Source of the DNA: Streptomyces sp. LaPpAH-108
Lineage (GTDB): Bacteria; Actinomycetota; Actinomycetes; Streptomycetales; Streptomycetaceae
Assembly: GCF_000373625.1 (NCBI RefSeq)
Contig: NZ_KB891993.1
Location: forward strand, 434,001 to 498,000
DNA length: 64,000 nucleotides
Direction: 5' to 3'
Shown here: piece after piece, positions 34,768 to 42,503 of the stretch
Position numbering within the stretch: position 1 is the stretch's first letter
Layout: each line of letters begins with the position of its first letter
Program-made: the position numbers and the translations under genes
Notes under the pieces: model-generated
The model's database searches: none
What the model was told of the DNA's origin: nothing
The model's input: the letters and a program-made list of their open reading frames with translations, nothing else

Positions 34768-35426
34768 AGCCAGCCGGGGCGCACGAGCCCGGACTCGTAG
34801 GCGAGGACGACGAGTTGGGCCCGGTCGCGGGCGCCGAGCTTCACCATGGCGCGGCTGACGTGGGTCTTGGCGGTGAGCGGGCTGACCACCAGGCGGCGGG
34901 CGATCTCCTCGTTGGACAGGCCGATGCCGACGAGCGCCATCACCTCGCGCTCCCGGTCGGTGAGCCGGCCGAGGGCGTCTGCGGCGGCCGGTTCCTTGGA
35001 GCGGGCCGCGAACTCCGCGATCAGCCGACGGGTGACCCCGGGCGAGAGCAGGGCGTCCCCGTCGACCACGGCCCGTACCGCGCGCACGAGTTCGTCCGGC
35101 TCGGTGTCCTTGACGAGGAACCCGGAGGCGCCGGAGCGGATGGCCTCGAAGACGTACTCGTCGAGTTCGAAGGTGGTCAGCATGATCACCTTCACGTCGG
35201 TGAGCGCGGGGTCCTCGGTGATGCGCCGGGTCGCGGCCAGGCCGTCCAGCACCGGCATCCGGATGTCCATCAGGACGACGTCGGGCCGCAGTTCACGCAC
35301 CCGGCGCAGTGCCTCGGCGCCGTCGGCCGCCTCCCCGGCGATCTCGATGTCCGGCTGTGCGCCGAGCAGCGCCCCGAACCCAGCCCGGACCAGCGACTGG
35401 TCGTCCGCGAGCAGGACCCGGATCAC
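34761..35426 (-). CDS. NarL/LuxR-family response regulator
   Basis: A 221-residue response regulator. The receiver domain has the acidic pair Asp8/Asp9, the phosphoacceptor Asp54 in VLMDIRMP, Thr84 and Lys106. The LuxR-type helix-turn-helix occupies about 150-215 with LTDREREVMALVGIGLSNEEIARRL. The GTG start overlaps the stop of the kinase gene by four bases, so the two are translationally coupled. Targets are unknown; a palindrome upstream of the kinase gene suggests autoregulation. Confidence 0.93.
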   Translation of the reverse strand: MIRVLLADDQSLVRAGFGALLGAQPDIEIAGEAADGAEALRRVRELRPDVVLMDIRMPVLDGLAATRRITEDPALTDVKVIMLTTFELDEYVFEAIRSGASGFLVKDTEPDELVRAVRAVVDGDALLSPGVTRRLIAEFAARSKEPAAADALGRLTDREREVMALVGIGLSNEEIARRLVVSPLTAKTHVSRAMVKLGARDRAQLVVLAYESGLVRPGWLG

Positions 35427-36667
35427 CGCGCCTCCCTGGTCCGCGCGGGCAGGACGGCGAGCACGCGGAAGCCCCCGTCGGCGCGGGGCCCGGCCTCGAT
35501 GGTGCCGCCCAGGGCGGCGGCGCGCTCGCGCATCCCGGCGAGTCCGTTGCCGGTGCCGCCCGCGTCGGCGCCGGTGGCGGGCCCGTCGTCGTCCACGGTG
35601 AGGCGCAGCTGGTCCGCGCCCTGGGCGAAGCGTACGCGCGCGTGCCGTGAGCCCGAGTGGCGTACGACGTTGGTGAGGGCTTCCTGGAGGATGCGGAAGG
35701 CGGCCAGGTCGGCGCCGGGCGGCAGGCTCGGGGGCTCGCCCTGGACGTCGACGGTGAGCCCGGCGGCGGCTGCCTGCTCGACCAGTTCGGGCAGCCGGTC
35801 GAGGCCGGGGGCGGGCGCGCGCGGGGCGGCGCCGGGGGCGCGCAGGGTGTCGAGGACCTGGCGCACCTCGCCCAGCGCCTCCTTGCTGGCGGCCCGGATG
35901 GTGGTGAGCGCGGTGCGGGCCTGCTCGGGGTCCTTGTCGAGAAGCGCGAGGCCCATGCTGGCCTGGACGTTGATGACGGAGATGCTGTGCGCGAGCACGT
36001 CGTGCAGTTCGCGGGCGATCCGCAGCCGTTCCTCGTCCGCGCGGCGCTGGGCGGCGCGGGCGCGGTCCGCGCGTTCGCGGGCCCACTGCTCGCGCCGTAC
36101 CCGGGCCAGTTCGGACACGGCGACCACGGCCGCGACCCAGGTGGCGGCGACGATCTCCTGCCCGGCGCTCGCGCCGGAGTCCCCGGCGGGCGGGAGATAG
36201 CGGTAGAGCCAGAGCGCGATCAGCAGATGACCCGCCCAGAGCAGGCCGAGCGCGGCCCACGCGGCGCGCCGGTGCCCGGCGACGACCGCGCCGAAGCAGC
36301 CGACCGCGACGGTCAGGAACACGGGCCCGTAGGGGTAGCCCGCCGCCAGATAGGCCAGGGTCACGACGGACGTGGTGAAGGCGACGGCCACCGGGTGGCG
36401 GCGCCGCCACAGCAGGGCCACCGATGCGGCGACCAGCAGCACGCGCCCGGCGACGTCCGGCGCCTCGCGATGGGGCTGGGCGTGCGCGGCGAAGGCCGAT
36501 CCGGCGAGCACGACGGCGGTGATCAGCGCGGTGGAGAGCCAGGGCCACCGGGTGGCGCCCTCCCGGGACTCCGGGTCGGCGCCGGTGCGGGACTCCGCGT
36601 CGCCGTCGGTCCGGTGCCACCAGGGCGGTCCGTACCGCCACCACCCGGGTCCGTGCTGCTCTTCCAT
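35423..36667 (-). CDS. Two-component sensor histidine kinase (NarL-partner, HisKA_3)
   Basis: A 414-residue kinase. A tryptophan-rich cytosolic start (GWWRYGPPWWHR) is followed by about five transmembrane helices (residues 43-185) with only short external loops, so the signal is probably sensed in or at the membrane, as in DesK-like kinases. A coiled segment leads to the HisKA_3 box RELHDVLAHSIS with phosphoacceptor His222, then the ATPase domain with EALTNVVRHSG, DDDGP and GNGLAGMRERA. ATG 36667 is chosen over an earlier in-frame start because the conserved start is MEEQ. It forms an operon with the regulator. Confidence 0.9.
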   Translation of the reverse strand: MEEQHGPGWWRYGPPWWHRTDGDAESRTGADPESREGATRWPWLSTALITAVVLAGSAFAAHAQPHREAPDVAGRVLLVAASVALLWRRRHPVAVAFTTSVVTLAYLAAGYPYGPVFLTVAVGCFGAVVAGHRRAAWAALGLLWAGHLLIALWLYRYLPPAGDSGASAGQEIVAATWVAAVVAVSELARVRREQWARERADRARAAQRRADEERLRIARELHDVLAHSISVINVQASMGLALLDKDPEQARTALTTIRAASKEALGEVRQVLDTLRAPGAAPRAPAPGLDRLPELVEQAAAAGLTVDVQGEPPSLPPGADLAAFRILQEALTNVVRHSGSRHARVRFAQGADQLRLTVDDDGPATGADAGGTGNGLAGMRERAAALGGTIEAGPRADGGFRVLAVLPARTREAR

Positions 36668-36726
36668 GCCTGCCACGCTAGACGCCGCCAGGGTGCGCGG
36701 GCGTCGGCCGAGCGTGGTGATCACGG

Positions 36727-36744
36727 GTACTCCCTGGGGAGTAC
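36727..36744. promoter_or_regulatory. Palindrome GTACTCCC-TG-GGGAGTAC
   Basis: Eight-base perfect arms around two bases lie 60 bases upstream of the kinase start, between it and the end of the TetR gene. This is the likely binding site of the cognate response regulator in its own promoter. Confidence 0.6.
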
Positions 36745-36772
36745 GGGAAACCGGCTCGCGGCGTACGAGCCC

Positions 36773-37471
36773 TCACGCCCCTGTCAGCCCCACGCTCTCC
36801 CCCAGCCGCCCCGCCGCGTACCGGAACAGTTCCGCACGGTCGGTCACCATCCTGTTGAACTGCCCGAACACCTCGAACCCGACCAGCCCGAACAGCTCGG
36901 ACCAGGCCGCCACCAGCGCGGGCGCGGCCACGGGCGGCAGGGCCGGGGAGATCTCGGCGGCGAGGCGTTCGGCCTCGGGGCGCAGCTCGGCGGGCAGCGG
37001 CGGCAGCGGGCGGCCGGTGCCGTCCCGGTGGGCGTCGCCGACGATGCCGACGAGGAGCAGCCCGACGCGGGCCGCGGAGGGGACGGTGGTCGGGGGCGCG
37101 GCGTAACCGGGCACGGGGGAACCGTAGATGAGCGCGTACTCGTGGGGGTGGTCGAGCGCCCAGGCGCGTACGGCCTCGCAGACGGTGGTCCAGCGGAGCA
37201 GCGGGCCCGTGCCGTCCGGGAGGGCCGCGTGGGCTCTCTCTGCGGCCTCGCCGAGGGAGTCGTAGGCGTCGATGATCAGCGCGGTGAGCAGGTCGTCGCG
37301 GCTCGGGAAGTAGCGGTAGAGGGCGGAGGAGACCATGCCCAGCTCGCGTGCCACGGCCCGCAGCGAGAGCTTGGCGGCGCCCTCGGCGGCGAGCTGTCTG
37401 CGGGCCTCGTCCTTGATGGCCGCGGTGACCTCGGTCCTGGCCCGTGCGCGGGCGCCCTGTGTGGTGCTCAT
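36773..37471 (-). CDS. TetR-family repressor of the deazaflavin oxidoreductase
   Basis: A 232-residue TetR-type repressor. The DNA-binding helices (residues 12-60) include LSLRAVARELGMVSSALYRYFPSRDDLL. The C-terminal domain, with WALDHPHEYALIYGSPVPGY, matches the WHG/TetR_C_33-like group common in actinobacteria. The start ATG at 37471 faces the oxidoreductase gene, and three copies of GAGAGC-N3-GCTCTC lie in between, which makes this regulator their obvious ligand. The inducer is unknown. Confidence 0.9.
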   Translation of the reverse strand: MSTTQGARARARTEVTAAIKDEARRQLAAEGAAKLSLRAVARELGMVSSALYRYFPSRDDLLTALIIDAYDSLGEAAERAHAALPDGTGPLLRWTTVCEAVRAWALDHPHEYALIYGSPVPGYAAPPTTVPSAARVGLLLVGIVGDAHRDGTGRPLPPLPAELRPEAERLAAEISPALPPVAAPALVAAWSELFGLVGFEVFGQFNRMVTDRAELFRYAAGRLGESVGLTGA

Positions 37472-37511
37472 ACGCCGAGTCTGCCATGGAACGAGAGCGG
37501 CGCCCACAAAA

Positions 37512-37578
37512 GAGAGCACTGCTCTTGCGCGAGAGCGCCGCTCTCGGCACACTGGAGGAAAGCGAGAGCACCGCTCTC
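37512..37578. promoter_or_regulatory. Three TetR operators GAGAGC-N3-GCTCTC in a divergent promoter
   Basis: Site A at 37512-37526 (one arm mismatch), site B at 37531-37545 (perfect) and site C at 37564-37578 (perfect) share six-base arms and a three-base centre. A GAGAGC half-site at 37493 lies nearer the repressor gene. Their start-to-start spacings are 19 and 33 bases. They occupy the divergent promoter between the TetR and deazaflavin oxidoreductase genes. Confidence 0.85.
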
Positions 37579-37597
37579 CCACAGCATGGGGGTCCTC

Positions 37598-38056
37598 ATG
37601 TCGTCTTCGTCGTCGCCGTACTACGTCCAGGGCAGCCCGATGGCCGTCCGCTTCAACAACCTCATCGGCTGGCTCGCCCGGCACGGGCTCAGCTTCGCGG
37701 GCAGCGCCGAGCTGTCGGTGCGGGGGCGCAAGAGCGGCCAGCTGCAGCGCATCCCGGTCAATCCGCACACCTACGAGGGCGAGCGGTACCTGGTCTCGGC
37801 GCGCGGCCACTCCCAGTGGGTGCGCAACATGCGGGCGGCGGGCGGCGGGGAGCTGCGGGTCGGCCGCAAGGTGCGCCCGTTCACGGCGGTGGAACTGCCG
37901 GACGCCGAGAAGGTGCCGGTCGTCCGGACCTATCTGGAGCGCTGGGGCTGGCAGGTGGACGCGTTCTTCGCGGGCGTGACCGCCAAGTCCTCCGACGCGG
38001 AGATCCTGGCGGCTGCCCCCGACCATCCGGTGTTCCGGATCACCGTCGCGGACTGA
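37598..38056 (+). CDS. Deazaflavin (F420)-dependent nitroreductase-family protein
   Basis: A 152-residue split-barrel protein of the Ddn/DUF385 family, which uses reduced cofactor F420 (or binds fatty acids or haem in some members). The typical LSVRGRKSGQLQRIPVNP loop binds the cofactor phosphate, followed by YLVSARGHSQWVRNMRAAG. The N-terminal MSSSSSPYYVQGSP is variable. ATG 37598 is used; ATG 37586 in frame is possible. It is controlled by the divergent TetR gene through three operators, implying induction by a small hydrophobic or nitro/quinone-like compound. Confidence 0.86.
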   Translation: MSSSSSPYYVQGSPMAVRFNNLIGWLARHGLSFAGSAELSVRGRKSGQLQRIPVNPHTYEGERYLVSARGHSQWVRNMRAAGGGELRVGRKVRPFTAVELPDAEKVPVVRTYLERWGWQVDAFFAGVTAKSSDAEILAAAPDHPVFRITVAD

Positions 38057-38130
38057 CGGCGGTCTCGGCACCGGGCGCGATGATGTCCTCGGCGCCGGTC
38101 ACAGCGCCCTCGGCCACCGTCGCGATTCGG

Positions 38131-38195
38131 CGGCCGTCACGAAGCGGCCCCCGTCACGAAGCGACGGCCGTCACCGGTCCGCGGCCGTCACGAAT
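38131..38195. repeat. Degenerate tandem repeat of GGCCGTCACGAA
   Basis: Four partial copies centred on CCGTCAC with CGAA(G/T)CG follow each other at about 17-base steps (38131, 38149, 38165, 38182). The last overlaps the end of the flavoprotein gene, which stops at 38188. Confidence 0.7.
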
Positions 38196-39441
38196 CGACA
38201 AGGTCCTCGTCCGCGTCCGAGACGTCCGCCCCGTGCCCCCGGTCGAGGAAGGCGATGGTGCGCTGGGCGAGCGGGCGGGACCTGACCATCTCGCCGAGCG
38301 AGGACGCGCCGCTGGTGATGTCGCGGAACGCCTTCCAGGCGGGACGGAAGCCGGTCAGGGCGGCGTGGAACAGCCCGGGACGGCGTTCGAAGGCGGCCAG
38401 CAGCCGCTTGCCGACGCTCATCTCCACCCCGAGGCCCGCCTTGACGGCGAAGGCGTAGTTCAGCGCCTGGCGGCGGGTGTCCACCGCGTCGTGGGCCTCG
38501 GCGATGCGCACCGCCCACTCCCCCGCGAGGCGGCCCGAGCGCAGCGCGAAGGAGATGCCCTCGCGGGTCCAGGGCTCAAGCAGCCCCGCCGCGTCGCCGC
38601 AGACCAGCACCCGGCCCCGCGAGAGCGGGGAGTCCTCGGCGCGGCAGCGGGTCAAGTGCCCGGAGGAGACGCTGGGTTCGAACCCGGCGAGGCCGAGCCG
38701 GGCGATGAAGTCCTCCAAGTACCGCTTGGTGGCGGCGCCTTCACCGCGCCGGGAGATCACACCGACGGTCAGGGTGTCGCCCTTGGGGAAGACCCAGCCG
38801 TAACTGCCGGGCAGCGGGCCCCAGTCGATGAGCACCCGGCCCTTCCAGTCCTCGGCGACGGTGTCGGGCACCGGGATCTCCGCCTCCAGACCGAGGTCGA
38901 CCTGGTCCATCTTGACGCCGACGTGGGCGCCTATCCGGCTCGCGCTGCCGTCGGCGCCGACGACCGCGCGGGCCAGCACCGTCTCGCCGTCCTGGAGCAC
39001 CACGGCGACCGTGCGCCGGTCCGGGACCGCCGAGCCGTGCTGCTCGACGCGCTGCACGGTGACGCCGGTGCGCAGTTCGGCGCCCGCCTTCTGCGCGTGC
39101 TCGACCAGCTGCTGGTCGAACTCGGGCCGGTTGATGAGCCCGAACAGCATCTGCTGGGAGCGCCGGGTGCGGGTGAAGCGGCCGTTGTGCGCGAAGGTGA
39201 CCGCGTGCACCCGGTCCTTGAAGGGGAGTTCGAAGCCGGGCGGCAGCGCGTCGCGCGAGGGTCCGATGATGCCGCCGCCGCAGGTCTTGTAGCGGGGCAG
39301 CTCGGCCTTCTCCAGCAGCAGTACCCGCCGTCCCGCGACCGCCGCCGCATAGGCGGCCGAGGCCCCCGCAGGTCCCGCGCCCACCACGACGACGTCCCAG
39401 ACCCGCTGCACGCCGTCCGCCGAAGAGTTCTCGCCGCTCAC
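38188..39441 (-). CDS. Geranylgeranyl reductase-family flavoprotein
   Basis: A 417-residue FAD-dependent oxidoreductase of the geranylgeranyl reductase/Rv0561c-MenJ type. The Rossmann motif VVVGAGPAGASAAY lies near residues 18-31, LLLEKAELPRYKTCGGGI contains the conserved PxxKxCGG-like segment that binds substrate lipid, and GDAAGLLEPWTREGISFAL is the second FAD motif. In mycobacteria this group saturates an isoprene unit of menaquinone. It is thus probably active at the membrane on polyprenyl quinone or lipid. It is divergent from the dipeptidase gene. Confidence 0.88.
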   Translation of the reverse strand: MSGENSSADGVQRVWDVVVVGAGPAGASAAYAAAVAGRRVLLLEKAELPRYKTCGGGIIGPSRDALPPGFELPFKDRVHAVTFAHNGRFTRTRRSQQMLFGLINRPEFDQQLVEHAQKAGAELRTGVTVQRVEQHGSAVPDRRTVAVVLQDGETVLARAVVGADGSASRIGAHVGVKMDQVDLGLEAEIPVPDTVAEDWKGRVLIDWGPLPGSYGWVFPKGDTLTVGVISRRGEGAATKRYLEDFIARLGLAGFEPSVSSGHLTRCRAEDSPLSRGRVLVCGDAAGLLEPWTREGISFALRSGRLAGEWAVRIAEAHDAVDTRRQALNYAFAVKAGLGVEMSVGKRLLAAFERRPGLFHAALTGFRPAWKAFRDITSGASSLGEMVRSRPLAQRTIAFLDRGHGADVSDADEDLVDS

Positions 39442-39626
39442 GATGGTCTACCGCTCCGATCCAGCCGATGCCGCTCTCCCGGGCTCCCGGCCGCACCGGA
39501 GCGGGGAAACCCATGTCATCCGGCATCCTACGGCGATCACCGCCGAGGCCCACTGTGGGAGGATCGGGGGTATCCCAGCAGTTCAACGTCGCGTACACAG
39601 CGTCGCACCCCTGAGGAGCGTGCCCC

Positions 39627-40982
39627 ATGCCGTCGAATCCGGTCGCCGAGACCGTCGCCTCGCTCATGCCCCGCGCCAAGACGGAGCTGACCGAGCTGGT
39701 CGCCTTCAAGTCGGTGGCGGACTTCGCGCAGTTCCCGAAGAGCGAGAGCGAGGGCGCCGCGAACTGGATCGCGGACGCGCTGCGCGCCGAGGGCTTCACC
39801 GACGTGGCGCTGCTCGACACCCCGGACGGCACCCAGTCGGTGTACGGCTACCTGCCCGGCCCCGAGGGCGCCAAGACCGTGCTGCTCTACGCCCACTACG
39901 ACGTGCAGCCGCCGCTGGACGAGTCCGCGTGGACGACTCCGCCGTTCGAGCTGACCGAGCGGAACGGCCGCTGGTACGGGCGTGGCAGCGCCGACTGCAA
40001 GGGCGGCCTGATCATGCACCTGCTGGCGCTGCGCGCCCTCAAGGCCGACGGCGGTGTCCCGGTCTCCGTCAAGGTGATCGTGGAGGGCTCGGAGGAGCAG
40101 GGCACGGGCGGCCTGGAGCGTTACGCCGAGCAGCACCCCGAGCTGCTCACGGCCGACGCCATCGTCATCGGCGACACCGGCAACTTCCGCGTCGGCCTGC
40201 CGACCGTGACCAGCACCCTGCGCGGCATGACGCTGGTCCGCGTCCAGGTCGACACCCTCGCCGGGAACCTGCACTCGGGCCAGTTCGGCGGCGCCGCCCC
40301 GGACGCGCTCGCCGCGCTGATCCGGGTCCTGGACTCGCTGCGCGCGGAGGACGGTTCGACCACGGTGGACGGCCTCGCCGCCGACGCGCGCTGGGACGGA
40401 CTGGAGTACGCCGAGGAGCAGTTCCGCTCGGACGCCAAGGTGCTCGACGGGGTCGGTCTGATCGGCGGCGGCTCGGTGGCGGACCGCATCTGGGCCCGCC
40501 CCGCCGTCACGGTCCTCGGCATCGACTGCCCGCCGGTCGTCGGCGCCACTCCGTCGGTGCAGTCGACCGCCCGCGCGCTGGTCAGCCTGCGCGTGCCGCC
40601 GGGCACGGACGCCGCCGAGGCGTCGAAGCTGCTCCAGGCCCACCTGGAGACCCACGTGCCGTGGGGCGCCAAGGTCACCGCCGAGCAGATCGGCAGCGGC
40701 CAGCCCTTCCGCGCCGACACCACCAGCCCGGCCTACCAGGCGATGGCCACCGCCATGGCCGCCGCCTACCCGGGCGAGACCATGCAGTACGCGGGCCAGG
40801 GTGGCTCCATCCCCCTCTGCAACACCCTCGCCGCCCTCTACCCCGAGGCGGAGATCCTGCTGATCGGCCTCAGCGAGCCCGAGGCGCAGATCCACGCGGT
40901 GGACGAGAGCGTGTCTCCGGAGGAGCTGGAGCGCCTTTCCATCGCCGAGGCCCTGTTCCTCCAGGAGTACGCGGCGAACTGA
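39627..40982 (+). CDS. M20-family metallodipeptidase
   Basis: A 451-residue di-zinc peptidase of the M20 family (dipeptidase/CNDP-like). Ligands are seen as His90 and Asp92 in YAHYDVQPP, bridging Asp123 in GRGSADCKGG, the catalytic Glu156-Glu157 pair in EGSEEQG, and a C-terminal histidine in EAQIHAVDE. The dimerisation (lid) domain occupies about 200-330 and includes NLHSGQFGG. It should hydrolyse cytosolic dipeptides or similar amides. A GAGGAG ribosome site precedes the ATG, and a clear terminator follows the stop. Confidence 0.92.
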   Translation: MPSNPVAETVASLMPRAKTELTELVAFKSVADFAQFPKSESEGAANWIADALRAEGFTDVALLDTPDGTQSVYGYLPGPEGAKTVLLYAHYDVQPPLDESAWTTPPFELTERNGRWYGRGSADCKGGLIMHLLALRALKADGGVPVSVKVIVEGSEEQGTGGLERYAEQHPELLTADAIVIGDTGNFRVGLPTVTSTLRGMTLVRVQVDTLAGNLHSGQFGGAAPDALAALIRVLDSLRAEDGSTTVDGLAADARWDGLEYAEEQFRSDAKVLDGVGLIGGGSVADRIWARPAVTVLGIDCPPVVGATPSVQSTARALVSLRVPPGTDAAEASKLLQAHLETHVPWGAKVTAEQIGSGQPFRADTTSPAYQAMATAMAAAYPGETMQYAGQGGSIPLCNTLAALYPEAEILLIGLSEPEAQIHAVDESVSPEELERLSIAEALFLQEYAAN

Positions 40983-40998
40983 CCCACCCTCGCGGACG

Positions 40999-41026
40999 GC
41001 CCCCGGCACCGAACACCGCCGGGGGC
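40999..41026 (+). terminator. Terminator after dipeptidase gene
   Basis: GCCCCCGGC at 40999-41007 pairs perfectly with GCCGGGGGC at 41018-41026 around a ten-base loop and is followed by TGTT, 16 bases after the stop. Confidence 0.85.
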
Positions 41027-41106
41027 TGTTCCCCTACGGCCCGTACACGCGCCCGAGCAGCGTCCTGCTACAACCTCGGTAAAGTGGTCCTGATCCCGTG
41101 CCGGGG

Positions 41107-42150
41107 TCAGCCCACCGGCGTCCCCGCCTCCAGATAGATCGCCGCTCCCCGTTCGCGCGCCCGCAGGGCCCAGCGGAGGCGTTCGTAGCGGACCGGCGGG
41201 AGCATCGTGGCGGCCTCGTGTTCGGAGGCGAAGCGCCAGGCGCGGAGTTCGGGGCCTGGGAGGTGGACGCGGGAGGCTTCGGACGGGGTGAGACGGCCGC
41301 CGTCGAAGAGGAGGCGCAGGCCGCCGTAGCGGGGCGGGTCGGGGCGTTCCCAGTCGACGACGAGCAGCCGGGGGGCCTCGCGCAGCCGGATGCCGGTCTC
41401 CTCGGCGACCTCGCGCATTCCGGCGCGGGCCGGGGCCTCGCCGGGTTCGACCACTCCGCCGGGGAACTCCCAGCCGGGTTTGTAGGTGGGGTCCACGAGG
41501 AGCACATGGTCGTGTTCGTCGAAGAGGAGGACCCCGGCCGCCAGGGTCTCGGCGGTCGGCTCGGGGGTCTGCACGATGTCGCAGGGCCGGGCCGCACCGC
41601 TGCCGACGGCCTCGGTGACGCGCAGGGCGGCCTCGTACGGCGTGAGCGAACCGGTGTCGATCGGGTGGGCGTCGACGGCGAGCCAGGAGGCGAGGGCGGC
41701 ACGGTAGGGCTCGATGTGGTCGTACGACCATTGCCGCACCCGTATCTCGCCGTCGGGGAGGTCCGGCGGGATCTCCCGGGCGGCTATTCGCGCGCGCAGG
41801 ATCGTTTCGGCCGGGGCGAGGACCAGGTGGCGCACGGAGATGCGGCGGGCGGCGAGACCGCCGAAGATCTCGTCGCGGTACTCCTGGCGCAGCAGGGTCA
41901 TCGGCACGACGAGCGTGCCGCCCAGCTCGGCGAGCATCGCCGCCGCCGTGTCGATGACCAGGCGGCGCCAGATCGGCAGATCCTGGAAGTCGCCGACCTC
42001 GGCCAGGTGCTTGGCGGGCAGCAGGCGGGACAGCTCCGCGCCGATGATCTCGGGGTCGAAGAGCGTGCTGTTCGGGATCAGTTCGATCAGTTCCCGTGCG
42101 GTGGTGGTCTTGCCCGCACCGAACGCGCCGTTGATCCAGACGACGGTCAC
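41107..42150 (-). CDS. P-loop kinase-like / Nudix hydrolase fusion
   Basis: A 347-residue two-domain protein. Residues 1-185 form a small P-loop NTPase (VVWINGAFGAGKTTTARE, Walker A at 8-16) of the AAA_33/nucleoside-kinase-like type. Residues 195-347 form a Nudix domain whose box spans 232-254 with Gly232, Glu238, REVAEET and Gly253, complete. The fusion suggests a kinase coupled to removal of a nucleotide or a related repair/sanitising reaction, but no substrate can be named. The GTG start at 42150 begins directly with the P-loop strand and has a GGGGG stretch at ribosome-site distance. It stands alone. Confidence 0.82.
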   Translation of the reverse strand: MTVVWINGAFGAGKTTTARELIELIPNSTLFDPEIIGAELSRLLPAKHLAEVGDFQDLPIWRRLVIDTAAAMLAELGGTLVVPMTLLRQEYRDEIFGGLAARRISVRHLVLAPAETILRARIAAREIPPDLPDGEIRVRQWSYDHIEPYRAALASWLAVDAHPIDTGSLTPYEAALRVTEAVGSGAARPCDIVQTPEPTAETLAAGVLLFDEHDHVLLVDPTYKPGWEFPGGVVEPGEAPARAGMREVAEETGIRLREAPRLLVVDWERPDPPRYGGLRLLFDGGRLTPSEASRVHLPGPELRAWRFASEHEAATMLPPVRYERLRWALRARERGAAIYLEAGTPVG

Positions 42151-42231
42151 GGTTCCCCCTCTTCTGTTGGCCCCCTGGGGCTTGCCCGTTCCACCCTGCC
42201 ACGGAAACCACCCCCAGTTGAGGGCGCACAG

Positions 42232-42272
42232 CACGGCGCCGGCACCCCTTCGGCAGGGGTACCGGCGCCGTG
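42232..42272 (-). terminator. Strong terminator after the small secreted peptide gene
   Basis: CACGGCGCCGG at 42232-42242 pairs with 42262-42272 and, after one mismatch, ACCCC pairs with GGGGT, giving a 16-pair stem around TTCGGCA. It ends the minus-strand transcript nine bases after the peptide's stop. Confidence 0.85.
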
Positions 42273-42281
42273 GCGGCGCTG

Positions 42282-42473
42282 TCACGCCGTACCGAGCGTG
42301 CCCTCGTCCAGGTCCAGGCTCTCCTGGCTGACGAGGTGGTCGACCGTGCCCAGGGTGTCGGTGATCCTGAGGTCCTTGAGCGCGCCGTCCTCGGTCGCGT
42401 GGGACGGGGTGACGGCGGCCACGACGAATCCGGTGGCGAGGCTGGCGATGGCGAGCATGCTGCGCTTCTTCAT
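42282..42473 (-). CDS. Small secreted peptide
   Basis: A 63-residue protein with a textbook signal peptide: KKR at the start, a hydrophobic core (MLAIASLATGFVVAAV) and a cleavage site after TPSHA at residue 26. The mature chain would be about 37 residues, acidic, without cysteines, beginning TEDGALKDLRITDTLG. Such tiny exported proteins are common in streptomycetes and mostly unexplained; I do not recognise the mature part. The gene lies 30 bases downstream of the alpha/beta hydrolase in the same direction and is followed by a strong terminator, so it may end that operon. Confidence 0.72.
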   Translation of the reverse strand: MKKRSMLAIASLATGFVVAAVTPSHATEDGALKDLRITDTLGTVDHLVSQESLDLDEGTLGTA

Positions 42474-42503
42474 GCCCTGATCAACTGCCGGAGCGGCGAG
42501 GAG

